From Pyropia haitanensis (lineage: Eukaryota > Rhodophyta > Bangiophyceae > Bangiales > Bangiaceae), in the NCBI GenBank assembly GCA_008729055.1, contig SDUX01000004.1:4294559-4358558 (forward strand): a stretch of DNA of 64,000 nucleotides, given 5' to 3'. Position 1 is the first letter of the stretch, and each line of letters opens with the position of its first letter. The notes under the pieces were generated by a model. That model was not told the origin of the DNA. It searched no databases and saw only the letters and a list, made by a program, of their open reading frames with translations. Below, piece by piece: positions 31,063-42,197 of the stretch. Made by a program: the position numbers and the translations under genes.

Positions 31063-32183
31063 TCAACCCCCCCCCCCCACCACCCGCGGCACCAGCCGCA
31101 CGTACACGGGCGCCGCGGGAATGGCGGTCGCGGCGGCCTGCACAAAGTCTGGCGGCGGGAGGTCGGCGTCCCCCCCCCCCCCCCCCTCCCCGCGTCGCCC
31201 TTGACCAGCCGCACCTCGTACGACCGGTACAGCGCCGCCCACACGCGCTGGAGCGTCACCTCCGCCACCCGCCGGCCAATGCACCCGTGGGGCCCCCACG
31301 CAAACGCAAACAGCCGCCGCTCGTGCGCGGCGGCCTGCCACGAGCGGCGGCCCGGGCCGACCGGCGGCACGTACCGGCGCGCGTCGACGGTCGCCGCCGT
31401 CGGGCCGTGGTAGGGCACCCCCGTGTTGATGTCGGCGATGCACGCGGCGACGAGGCGGCCGTCGCCCGGGATGGTCCAGCCCGGGTGGCCCGGCCCGGCG
31501 GCCGACGCGGCCACGTGCCAGGGCGCCTTGGCGAGGCGGATGGACGGCGCCACCTGGTACACCCGCATCGCTTCCGCCCAGACCGCCTCGAGGACGGGGA
31601 GGCCCGTCGGGCTGGCGCCGTCGGCGGGGATGGGCGGCGGGCGGCCGTCGAGGAGGGCGTCGACCTCGGCGGCGACCGCCGCGTCGAGGCCCGCGTCGGT
31701 CGCCACGTGCGCGACCGCCCACGCGCCCGTCGCGTACGTATTGATGTGCATCGCGACGAGGACGCCAAAGATCTGCGTCGCGACGTGCACGGGCGCCACC
31801 TGCCCGCCGAGGCTCGCCGCCCGCACCGCCGCGACCGCGTCGGCGAGGTAGGTGCCGGGCTCGGCGGCGGCGGAGCCGTCCAGCACCGCCGTGACCGTTG
31901 CGAGGATGGGCGCGTACGCGCGGGTGTGGGCGGCGAGCAGCGCGGGGCGCAGCCGCCGCGACAGCCGGGGGAAGAGCACCCACGGCAGCGTCCACGCCGA
32001 CAGCTGCCAGTCGCGGAGGCCCGCCCACAGCTCCCCGCCGTGCGCGGCGGCAAACGCGTCGCCGAGGAAGGCCGACACGCCCGCGCGGAGGACCATCTTG
32101 GACGTGGTCTCAAACAGCTCCACCGTCGCCCCGCGCTCGGCGCCGCCGCCGCCGCCGCCCTGTGCGTCGGCGGCGGTCTTGGC

Positions 32184-32215
<32 letters not shown>

Positions 32216-33149
32216 GGGCGGCGGCGGCGGCGACGGCCGTCGCGAGCTCATCGCCAATCGCGCGGTCCAGCCGGGCGGCCATCCCGGCCGTCGCGGTCCA
32301 CCACGTGCGCGTCAGCGCGGCGCGCATGTGGCGGAGCAGCACCGGCACGACCGCCGCCTCCTGCCGCGCCTCCTCCGCGAGTGCCTCGGGCCCGCGGCGC
32401 CCAGGCGGCGGGGGGGGCTCCAGCGCCCGCCGTGCGGTGGAGTGGACGGCCTCGACGGAGAGCGTCGTCTCTGGGGCGGCCAGCGCCGCCGCCGTTGCGG
32501 GCGCCGACAGGATGGCGGTCAGGACTGGGCGGCGGAGGAGGGTGATGGTCAGCACGTCGGGGTTGCCGACCGCGGCGGCCGCGACGGGCAGCACCCGCAG
32601 GGGCGCCTCCCAAAAGCCGGGCGTGCGGAAAAAGGCCAGGAACGCCAGCCGCAACACGCCCACCGTCGGCGGCGGCGGGGCGGTCACGCCGCCGTCACGG
32701 CGCACGCGGCGGTCACCGCGAGCCGCGGTCGTGGCGGGCGGCGGCCGCGTCGGCGGCGGCCGCGTCGGGGCGGTGCCGACGGCCGCCGCGGCCGCCGCGA
32801 CGGGCGCCCCGCCGCGGGCGGCGATGCGGGCGAGGCCGCCCAGCGCGGCGGCCGCGACGGCAATGGCCGCGGCCAGGAGTACGGGCGTGCCGGACGCGCC
32901 GGGCGGCAGCAGCGGCCGCGGCGCCGACGCCCAGCTGGCAACGAGGGGGGTGGCACGGCGGGATCCCGCCGCCGCGGCCGCGCCGCGACGGCCGAGGCGG
33001 CCGCCATCGCCGCTGCCGTGGTGGCGGCGCGTGACGGGCAGCGGGCGGCGCGGGACGGTCAGGCCAGCCGGCGGGCGCACAAAGGCGGCCGCGGAGGTGG
33101 TGTGGCCGCCCGGGTCGACCGTGGAAGTGGCGGCGACCGGCGATGCCAT
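31063..33149 (-). CDS. CYP74-clan-like cytochrome P450, paralogue 2 (frame interrupted near the C-terminus)
   Basis: Paralogue of the P450 at 17-19 kb, on the opposite strand. It has the same PTVGVLRL segment, the I-helix HINTYATGAWAV without the acid-alcohol pair, ExxR as EAMR (31564-31575) and the heme loop FAWGPHGCIG with Cys codon 31281-31283. The start at 33149 has ATGGC context and begins MASPVAATS; an upstream in-frame ATG exists at 33266. The residues before the P450 core include a hydrophobic Leu/Ala helix (about GTPVLLAAAIAVAAAALGG) that may be a membrane anchor. The frame breaks in the 17-base C run at 31170-31186, the same place as in paralogue 1. Reading the alternative frame after it gives PAAPVYVRLVPRV, matching the other copy, and a stop at 31063. 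Fatty-acid-hydroperoxide metabolism is inferred from the I-helix Asn. The exact reaction (lyase, allene oxide or epoxyalcohol synthase) cannot be read from sequence. Confidence 0.78.
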
Positions 33150-36100
33150 GGCGGCGCCGGTGCTCCCGTTGGGGGCAGCGTAGGTGGAGCACCGGCAGGG
33201 CCGCTCGGAAAGGTGGACGCTCACCAAGAACGAGCGCAGGAGTGGGGGGAAGGTCGGGGGCGGCAAAGGTGCCGTGACGGCCGGGGGGGGGGAGGACTCT
33301 TCCCGAGCGCGTCGACGGCAGCTGTAGCGGCCGAAAGCGGGCGCGGTCGCGGTGGCGTCGCGGCGTCGGTGGCGCGGCAGCTAGGCGCGCCGTGCCCCAC
33401 AGGCTCGTCCCTCCGTACCTCCCCTCGCGATGCCTTTTTACGCACCCTGCCCACGAGCTGCTGGCGAGTCCACCGGCACCCAAACGCGCTGACGAGCGCC
33501 CCACCTGCAAAGCCCGAGGGAAGGGGGTGCGGAGGGGGTGCGGAGCGGGTGTAGCGCCGGCGTGGCTCGCCCGACGCAGACATGTCGCCAGGCGGAAAGT
33601 TGGGGCGACGACGCCACCGCGGGCGCCGTGCCTGGTGCAAGGGCTGACGGGGGCGGCTTGGCCCGTCATCACGAACGCGGTGAGCTAGGGGGGGGGCCGG
33701 CTGCGCCACCCTCTCCTCCTCCCGCCACCCCTCTTTGCATTCCACTTCGCGCGGCGACGATGGTGATGGCCGCCATCGTCACGGACAGTCGCCACGGGTC
33801 GGCGATGGCCCGGTATGGGAGACAGGGCCGCGGGGACGGCTTTGACAAAGGCCGGCTGGAGGGGGCCGCGAGCGCGCCGCCCCCGCTGCGCGTAGTGACG
33901 GCGGATGCGCAAGGGGGAGCCTCTGGCCGCCCTCCGTGAAGTCTTGCCGGACGCGTCCTCGGCGGGTGACCCGGGCATAGGGACGTGTGCGCGCCAGCAG
34001 AGGCCAGGGGGAGTGCCGTAGCTCCGCGGCTCCCACCCTCTCGGCCTTCTGGGGGTGGCCCCGCGGCACCCTCCGCCATACGGCCCGCGCGTGGCGCGCA
34101 AGAGAGAGTGACGGGTACGCCGCACCCGTCGCCGCCAGAGGTTGGCTCAACGCAGGAGCCCGCGGCGACAGGGGGTGCGTACTACAGGGGCGCGCCCGCC
34201 ACTCCTGCCATTCCGCCCACCCAACGGCTGGAATCTCCACGGCTCCCTGGGGGATGGAGTCACCCCGTCAGCGCCACCATGACGATGGGTGGCGGACGGC
34301 CGGTGGCGGCGGCGGCCGACCCTCCTCGCTGGCATTTGCGAGGGAGGCGCGGCGCACAGCGGCGGCGCCACGGGTGATCCCTGCCCGCGTACGCCGCGCA
34401 CCCTGCCGCGGGACGACACCACCGCGCGCCAGGCGTCCCCATGCGCCCCGCTCTACCACGGTTCGCCCCGTATCCCCATTCCCCCGGCTCCTTTGATCGA
34501 GGAGATGGAGAGAGGGGGGAGTGGGAGGAGAGGCGGAGAGGGAGGGGGTGGGGCGTCTGCCGGCTTGACGGGTAGGGCCTACCCGCTGTCGCAGGGGGTG
34601 TGGGGACAGAGTCGGGATGGGCGGCGATGACGTGGGGATCCCAGGCCGCCCTCACCTCCGAAAGCGCCACTCCCCGCCCTCGCTCTCTGTGAACGACGAG
34701 GGGAAGGGAGGCAGGGGATTATCCCGTCTCGGCAACCCGAGGCACCAGAGACGGCTGTCACCGCGGGAGCGCTCCGCCCCTGCCGCGTCTGCGCCATCCG
34801 CCTTCCCAACGACGTTGAGGGGTGAAGCGGGGGCGGCGACGCCGGCGGCGGCGGCCATGCCAAGCTCAGCGGGATGACGCCCCCTCCCCCCACGTGCGCC
34901 ATCCACCACCTTCCCGTCACCCGCTCCGCCGAACTCCCTAGCGACAGTCCCCCCCCCACCCGCCACCGACTGACCCCCGCCAACCCCCCCGCTCGCCGTC
35001 CAGATAGGCGCGTGCGGCGGGGGCAGGGGGTGGTGTGGGGTGGGCGGTCGCGAGAGCGGAGCGCGCCACCCGCCCACCCTACCGCCCGCCGCGCACCCCC
35101 CCTTCTCCTCGTCATGGGTCGCCCGCGTCGACTGCCGCAGGTGTGACGGGTGAGGCGTGCCCGTCGACGCCGCCCCCGCCGTGGCTGTACGTGTATCGAT
35201 TGTACCCGTCGATCGGCGGCGGCGGCGTCGCATCCAAGGGCAGGCGTGGAAGCTCGCCGCGGCGTCGCCAATAAGGGGCGCGCGGCGGAAGCTGCGGACG
35301 CGGCCGGGTGCCCGCCACCGGGAGCCCTGCGCGAATGGGGCGGCGGTGCTGACCACCGGCAGCGACGGGTGCCAGCCGCGCCACGTGGCGCGGGACGCGC
35401 CCCGCGCGGGGCCCCCCGCGCGCCCCCTCCGGGCGGGCGGGTGGCCCCGCGCCGCCCTACCCTACGCGACGGGCCCCGCCCGACGGTCAGCCGCAGGGGG
35501 TCAGCGGCCGGCGGGTCACCGCGTCGACGCAGCGGCCGGGCGGGCGCGGCGGCCTGGTCGCACCGAGCTGTAGACCTCCGAGTGTCACCGCCACGTCAGC
35601 AGAACGCGCTGCCCACCCACCGCCCCTTCTTCGCCAGCCCGGCGGGCGTCCGCGGGAACTTGCCCAGCGCTCTGCTGGACGCGTTGAAAACACACAATCT
35701 GTCGTGGCCGGGGTGGTCACGACGGCGGGGGGGTGCGGGGCAGCTGGCACGTGCCCCCAGGTGCCCCCCCCAAAAGCCCAACTGTCGCTGGGAGGGGTGC
35801 TGAACGTGATGTTGAGGACGAACGCATCCCGTCAATGACAGAAATGATGGACAGGTGAGGCGCGGGGAAGAGTTAGTCCCTACACCGTAGGTGCGTACGC
35901 CGCGCCGCATCCGCCCTACAATTGGCGGTCGCTGGAAAAGAGGACTCCCAAGAAGAAAGGGGCCGAGGACAGTCGACGGGCAGGCCGGCTGCCGGCTGTC
36001 GACGGCCAGCAGCCGGCTGTCGACGAATGAGAGTATGGGTGCGGAGGCTTCGGAGATGGTCCGACCCTACCCGTACGGTACCCGTAGCCAGCGGTGACAC

Positions 36101-36943
36101 GGATATGGGGTCAGAAGGGCAGGCGGGGCACGCAAATCTTGGCTGAGCTGGAAAATATACCCACGGAATCAAATGCACTGCAGTTGGGCGCTCCAGCAGT
36201 CCTATTGTCAGAGTACTGAGCACCGAAATGTAGTTTCATCCTGTTTGTATGAGCTAACTGTTTTGGCTTCCCCATACTGTAAGGGGTGCGGATCAAAATG
36301 GCCGGGCGGGCCCCCCGCCTCGGCCGCGTGGGAGGCCCAGCGCGGCAAGCCCTCGCACGTCTCTTTGCGGAGATCGAGGCACCCCCGCGCGCGACCTCGG
36401 CCGACAGCGTGCTCGGCGCCCGCACCGGCGCCCCGATCCCTATGCGCGAGGCTCAATCATGATACGGCGCGCTCTCCGCCGCCAACGGCGCGCTCCGTGG
36501 CGCCAGAGCACAGAGTCGCCCGGCGGATTCATCGCCCGCCCGCCCTCCCCAGCGCCCGCTGAACGAGCCCGCCGCCGCGGTGGGTCTGGCGGTTGGTGTG
36601 CGGCCGCGGCCCGCCTGCGGCGCCCGCCGTGGTCGATCCCCCCTCCCTCTGCGCCTGCGTGACGGCGGCGGCATTGGCCGTCCCCCGCGCGCCGTAACCC
36701 GCCGGCCGCCCGGGGCCGTTGCCGCGCCTCATCCCTGCCGTCGTTCTGGCAAGTGTGTCGTTCGCCGTTTCCCATCCACCCCCTGTCCCCCACTTCTGCC
36801 CCCGCCATTCTTCCTATCTTCCACGGCGTTGCACCAGACACATTCTTCGGTCGCTGTTGCTACTGCGGACTGCTGCTCCCTCCCTCGCTGTTGCCGCTCC
36901 CTCTTGGTGTGGCGCGTCCTTTTCGTCCCCAGCCAGCGCCACC
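33150..36943. other. Intergenic stretch without recognised genes
   Basis: About 3.8 kb. Many frames of 90-320 codons on both strands are Arg/Ala/Pro-rich and overlap each other. None shows a domain. About 35800-36300 is less GC-rich. From about 36740 to 36940 the + strand becomes strongly pyrimidine-rich, which I take as the 5' leader of the GMC gene. Confidence 0.5.
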
Positions 36944-38998
36944 ATGGCTCAATCCTCGGCCACCCGCTGCGGCGGGCCGGCCGCGTTTGCGCCGCCCCTG
37001 AACATCCGCGTCGTGGGGGCCACCACGCCCGCCGCCGCAACCGCCCCGGCTGCCGCCGCGGCGTCCGCCTTCACCCCCGGGCGGGGGGCGGGCATGGCCG
37101 CCCGATCCCGGCTCCCACGCCCCGCCGCCGCCGCTGCCGCCGGCCCGGCGGTACGGATGACGACCGCGGCGCCATCGTCACCGTCGGTGGCGTCCCGGTC
37201 GCCGCCCGCGTCGTCGTCCACGGTGGACTATATCGTGGTAGGGGGCGGCGCGGCGGGCTGCGTCCTCGCCTCCCGGCTGTCAGAGGACCCGACCAAGCGG
37301 GTGCTGCTGCTCGAGGCGGGCGGGCGGGACACCAAGCGGATGATCCACATCCCGCTGGGCTTCCCCTACCTCCTCGGCTCGGACGTGGACTGGGCGTACA
37401 CGACGGAGCCCGAGGCGGCACTCGGCGGACGGCGGCTGTACCTGCCCAGGGGAAAGGTGCTGGGCGGCTCCCACGCCATTAGCGTCATGCTGTACCAGCG
37501 GGGAGACACTGCGGATTACGGCCGGTGGGACGCGGCGGCGGGGGGGAACGCGGGCTGGGCTGCCGCGGATATGCTGCCCTACTTTAAGCGCTCCGAGGCC
37601 AACACGCGGGTGCTGGGCGGCGGCGGTGCCGACGGTGCGGCGGCGGGCGGCGGCCAGTCGGAGGCGGACGCGGCGCGCATCCACGGCGCCGATGGGCCGC
37701 TGGCCGTGTCGGACCTGCGGTGCGTCAATGAGATGTCGTCGGCCTTCCTGTCGGCCGCCACCGCCGCGGGGCTGCCCCGCAACCCCGACTTTAACGACTG
37801 GGAGAGGTCCCAGGAGGGGGTGGGGCTGTTCCAGGTCACCCAGCGCAACGGCGCGCGCGCGACGCCGGCGACCACCTACCTCGCCGCCGCCCGCGGCCGC
37901 AAGAACCTGACCGTCCTCACCGGCGTGATGGTCGAGCGGGTGACGATGGCGGCGGCGGCGGGGGGCTCGCCGCCCCGCGCGACGGGCGTCGAGTACATTG
38001 ACGCGGACGGCCAGCGGCACGCGGTGGCGGCCGCCGTCGAGACGGTCATCGCTGGCGGGGTGTTTACCAGCCCCCAGCTGCTGATGCTGTCGGGCATTGG
38101 CCCTGCCGAGGAGCTCCGGTCGCACGGCATCCCGGTGGTAGTGGACGCGCCCGGCGTTGGCGCCAACCTCCAAGACCACCCCGCCACGATGGTGTCGTAC
38201 CTATCGCGCGAGCCGCAGGCGGACAAGCGCAAGTCGTCGGTCTTCTATACGGAGAAGACGGGCAAGTCGCTATTGACACTCCTCCGCTACGCGTTTGGCG
38301 GCAAGGGGCCGCTGACGTCGCCCATGTGCGAGGCGGGTGGCTTTGTAACGACGCCATCGGCGGTAGCCGACGGGCGGACGTCTGCAGACCTGCAGCTCCG
38401 CTTCATCCCCTTTGCGTCTGAGCCGGACCCGTACTCGTCGCTGGGCGAGTTTGCGGCGGGCGGCTCGTACCTGACCAACTCCTCCTCCCGGCCAGCAGGC
38501 TTTACCCTCCAGTCGGTGGTCGCACGGCCCGTCTCGCGGGGGCGGGTGAGCCTCAAGAGCGCGTCCGTGACGGACCGCCCCGTCATTGAGGCGGGGTGGA
38601 TGAAGTCTGAGGAGGACGTTGCGACGCTCGTGGACGGCATGAAGCTGTGCCGCAAAATCGCGGCGCAGGAGCCCTTCTCCCCCTACCGCGGCACCGAGCG
38701 GTTCCCCGGCGGGGATGTCGTCTCGGACGCGGACCTCGCCGACTATGCGCGGTCGACGTGCCATACGGCCAACGCGCTCGTCGGCACCTGCGCGCTGGGC
38801 GACGTTGTCGACGCGCAGCTGCGGGTCAAGGGCGTGGCGGGGCTGCGGGTGGTCGACTCGTCGGTGATGCCGACGATCGTGGGGGGGCAGACCGGCGCCG
38901 CGACAATGGCGCTGGCAGAGAAGGGGGCCGACATGATCCGCGCCGACGCGGTGGCCGAGGCGGGCGCAGCCGCCGCGGCCGCGTCGGCGACGCTGTGA
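36944..38998 (+). CDS. Plastid-targeted GMC flavoprotein, fatty-acid-photodecarboxylase-like
   Basis: The ATG at 36944 lies in a full GCCACCATGG context and gives 684 residues. Residues 1-72 look like a plastid transit peptide ending in VRM (70-72). The FAD-binding motif VVGGGAAGCVLASRL starts near 98, followed by the GMC signature (LPRGKVLGGSHAISVMLY) and the second signature GVFTSPQLLMLSGIGP. In ordinary GMC oxidases the active site has HPxGTC and SGNTNAP. Here these are ANALVGTCALG (H607 four residues earlier) and GGQTGAAT, so the catalytic His/Asn pair is missing. The same replacements, and the flanking VVSDADLADY and QLRVKGVAGLRVVDSSV, resemble algal fatty acid photodecarboxylase, which turns fatty acids into hydrocarbons in light. 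The residue aligned with the Cys I recall as important there (VVARPVS) seems to be Ala, so activity is uncertain. Intronless. Confidence 0.85.
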   Translation: MAQSSATRCGGPAAFAPPLNIRVVGATTPAAATAPAAAAASAFTPGRGAGMAARSRLPRPAAAAAAGPAVRMTTAAPSSPSVASRSPPASSSTVDYIVVGGGAAGCVLASRLSEDPTKRVLLLEAGGRDTKRMIHIPLGFPYLLGSDVDWAYTTEPEAALGGRRLYLPRGKVLGGSHAISVMLYQRGDTADYGRWDAAAGGNAGWAAADMLPYFKRSEANTRVLGGGGADGAAAGGGQSEADAARIHGADGPLAVSDLRCVNEMSSAFLSAATAAGLPRNPDFNDWERSQEGVGLFQVTQRNGARATPATTYLAAARGRKNLTVLTGVMVERVTMAAAAGGSPPRATGVEYIDADGQRHAVAAAVETVIAGGVFTSPQLLMLSGIGPAEELRSHGIPVVVDAPGVGANLQDHPATMVSYLSREPQADKRKSSVFYTEKTGKSLLTLLRYAFGGKGPLTSPMCEAGGFVTTPSAVADGRTSADLQLRFIPFASEPDPYSSLGEFAAGGSYLTNSSSRPAGFTLQSVVARPVSRGRVSLKSASVTDRPVIEAGWMKSEEDVATLVDGMKLCRKIAAQEPFSPYRGTERFPGGDVVSDADLADYARSTCHTANALVGTCALGDVVDAQLRVKGVAGLRVVDSSVMPTIVGGQTGAATMALAEKGADMIRADAVAEAGAAAAAASATL

Positions 38999-40587
38999 GC
39001 GGTGCCGGCGCTTTTGTTTTTTTGGCGGCACGGGGCGGGGGGGGGGGGGGGGGGGGAGGTGCGTCGGCACGCGTGGGGAGGCTTTAAGTGTCGCGCGCGG
39101 CACCCCGCGGCGTGTCTGCCTGTGTGGGCAGTCGCCCCCTGGAGCGATGTGCTGCCTGTGCGTTCTTGTGCTGTGCGTGTCTGTGTGCCTCTTTCCTTGG
39201 TCGCGGCCCGTGCCTGCCGTTGTGGGTTTCTTGCAGTTTTTCAATCCTTTTCGTTTTGTGTGCTGGACAGCCGCCCTGGATGCTCCGTCTCTGTTGCGCG
39301 CCCGCCGTCGTGTCGTTGCGTCTGCGAGTAGGCCTTTTTTTTTTTTTTTTTGCCAGGCGGCTCCCCGTTACCGGCGGAGCGTCGTGGTGTTGGCCTCGAC
39401 GAGCCGGCGACGGGGGCCCCTCGCCGAGGTGCTGCTGCGTGTTCCGGCTGGTCGCGGTGCGCCGTTGGGCCGGTACCCGTCCCCTCTCGTCGGCCGCGAC
39501 GGGTCTTGCCGCGTCCACGAGCGGGGCTACACACCCGGCGCACAGCACGGGACGCGATGGGGCACACCCGTTCGTTCCATCGTCTCGCAGCGACGAGCTG
39601 GGAACGGTTCGTTGTGTTGTGGTCTGGCGACCCGTGTCGGCGGCCACCGTCCTCCACGTTTTCTCTCTTTTTTTTTTTTTTTTCAGTGAAGACGTTCCGA
39701 CGCTGCTCCCAAGGTCGGGTGTCCCAGCAAGCCACCGCGGCCCGCGCGGGGGCTGCTTGCTGCGCCCCTCGCCGTTGCTCGCCGTGTGCCTAGAGGGCGG
39801 CGACTGCTGCCGCCGCCGCGAAAGGGCGGGCGGGTACCCAGGCGGGCGGCCGCACGCCGTCGCTGCCGCGCCGACCAGGTCCACGTCCACCCACACCCAC
39901 CGCCCACCCCCGCGGCCGCCCTCGTCCCCACCCCGCACGCCATCCTTCCCCACACCCGCCGGCGACGGGCGTCCCCACCACGACGCGCCCACCCCCCCCC
40001 CCCAGCCACGGGGCGGTGTTTGCTCGCCACGCCGGCGCGGTCACCCCCCCCCGCCCGCGTGTGGGCACACGCCCCGCTCGGCGCGCCGCCCGCGGCGTCA
40101 GCGCGCCGCCGCGGCGGCCGACGGTCCACGTGGCCTCCCCCCCCCCCCCCCCCCCCCCCCCCGCCCGCCCGCCCGCCCGCCCGCCCGCCCGCCCGCCCGC
40201 ACCGCCCGCGCGGGGGTGCGGCCAGTGGCGCGCGTGGAAGATCGGCGCTCCCCCCCTCCCCCACCCGCGCGCTCGTCTGGCGACGCCCCCCGCGGGGAAC
40301 TCCCCCCCGCAAAACGGCAGACGGGACGTGTGGCGAGCCGCCGCGGCGGCCGCCACGGGTCACCGCCGCCACCGGCACAGGCGCAACGGCCGGCGGCGGC
40401 GGTCGTGTCCCCGCCGCCGCGACGGCGCGGCGCCCGCGGCGGGGGGCGGCCGCCCGCGGGGCGGCCGCCACACGCGCGTCCGCGCATCCACCGGCGGGGT
40501 GGCGGGGTACGCGCGCCCCCCCCCATTCCCTCCCGCGGACCGCATCCGACGCGCGACGCTCTCTCCCTCTCGGTGCGCTCGGCAGCG
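38999..40587. other. Intergenic stretch with poly-T and poly-C tracts
   Basis: Contains two long T runs about 330 bases apart, near 39332-39350 and 39668-39683. They could be poly-A tails of retroposed sequences in minus orientation or simple slippage. (GCCC)n repeats lie at about 40160-40200. The second T run is followed by CAG, like a splice acceptor, but I find no exon pair that uses it. No gene is supported. Confidence 0.5.
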
Positions 40588-40850
40588 TCAGGTGGGGGAG
40601 GCCGCCGCCCCCACCGCCGCGGCGGGTGCGGCCAACCCCCCCCCCCCCCCTCCCCCCCGCGGCGGTCCGCCTCGGCCAGCCGCGCCCGCAACGCCGCCGC
40701 CCGCCCCTCCTCCGCCGCCACCGCCGCGCGTGCCTCTGCCAGCCGCCGTCGCGCGTCCACATACGCCGGGTCGATCCCCCCCCACCCCCACCCACGCCAC
40801 CACCCCCCCCCCCCCCCACCCCCCCCCCCCCACCCCCCCCCCCCCCCCAC

Positions 40851-40881
<31 letters not shown>

Positions 40882-41349
40882 ACCACCCCGTGCCCTGCCG
40901 TCGCCGCGGCGGCAACGGCGACCGCGCCCACCCCACACGCACGCAACGACGGCCCGACGGTGACGAGCGCGCCGTACCAGCCCGCCGCGGCACCCGCGGT
41001 GGCGGTTGCGCGCGCGTCGGGGGTGGCGGCGGCGGGGGTGAGCGCCGCCGCCGCCGCCTCGCGGGTGGCGGCAAACGCGGCGGCGGCGGCGGCGGCGGTG
41101 GCGGGGTGGGTGACCGCCGCGAGGGGGGGGAGCCGCCGCCCGCCGCCGCCGCCGCGGCGGCGGCAGAGGTGGAGGAGCGACGCGGCCGCCGCGGTGGCGG
41201 CGGCTAGGCTGGCCGTTCGGCTGGCGGCGTGGGGGAGGAAGGGGGGGAGGTGCACCACGAGGGGCTCGGGGGGGGGGGGGGGGGCGGCGCGGAAGGTGGC
41301 GTCTGGGGGGGGGGGGGGGGGGGGGGGGGGTGGGGGGGGGGACCGCCAT
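40588..41349 (-). CDS. Possible small membrane protein with terminal coiled coil, unknown function
   Basis: An ATG at 41349 reads MAVPPPTP followed by a Pro run, then a non-repetitive stretch (PEPLVVHLPPFLPHAASRTA). Two or three Ala-rich hydrophobic segments follow (around ASLLHLC and RACGVGAVAVAAAATAGHGV), and then a charged helix (DPAYVDARRRLAEARAAVAA continuing to ARLAEADRR) that looks like a coiled coil. The body lies in the frame of the minus-strand ORF spanning 41810-40098. The ATG lies in another frame, and the proposed end (LAAPAAAVGAAASPT, stop at 40588) also needs a frame change in G runs. I recognise no family. The coiled-coil segment is the best sign that this is real coding sequence. 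Confidence 0.35.
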
Positions 41350-42165
41350 GATGGTGGAGCGGGGGGGGGGGGGGCGCTGCCGCCAACGGCGCCGGCAAAG
41401 CCACGGTACGGTAGGCAGGCGCGGTGGCCGACGAGGGAGCCGCGCCGCGGATCGCGCCGCAGCGCGTGCGCTCCGACGGCACCCACACCAAGGACGAGGC
41501 CGCACAGCGGGGGGAGGAGCGCCACCCACACAGCAGACAGTCGATGCGATCGCCGGTCGCCCGTACTTGCGCCGTGGACGGCCCCGAAAAACCCCCGCAA
41601 CGGCAGCGCAGCGGATGCGCACCGCTCCTCCCCACCAAAATTCCCGCCCGAATAAACACCCCGCCGGTCGGCGACAGCTCGCGCCCCCCCCCCCCTCCCC
41701 CCCCACCCCCCCCCCCTCGCCCGCGCTCGCCGGGACGCGCCGTACGCAGCAGCAGCACCCCGCCCCTCCCCGCGGGGCGGTGGGGCGGTGGCGTGCCCCC
41801 CCCCCCCCACCCTCGCCCGCGCTCGCCGGGACGCGCCTTGCGCAGCGGCGGCGCGCCGCCCCTCCCCGCGGGGCGGTGGGGCGGTGGCGTTCCCCCCCCC
41901 CCCCCCCCCCCCCCTCCCCCCCCCACCCCGGGGCGCCTTCTTCCCCCCCCTCCTCCCCCACCACCGTCGTCTGCCGCCGACGGTGGCTCATGAATTGACG
42001 ACCGCCGCCGCGGCCGTCCGCGGCGGCGCGGCGTGGCGCGTCGACGCTGCCGGCGGGCGGCGCGGGCGGCCCGCCGGGGGGGTCATGGCGTGCGGTGCTG
42101 TGGTGGCGCCGCGTGTCGGTGGTGGCGGCGGTGGCGGCGGTGGTGGTGGTGGTGGGGGTGGTGGT

Positions 42166-42197
<32 letters not shown>

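Noticed and set aside
39660..39690. Poly-T followed by CAG, like a splice acceptor
   Set aside because: No upstream donor or exon, or downstream coding segment, could be paired with it. It is more likely a simple T tract.
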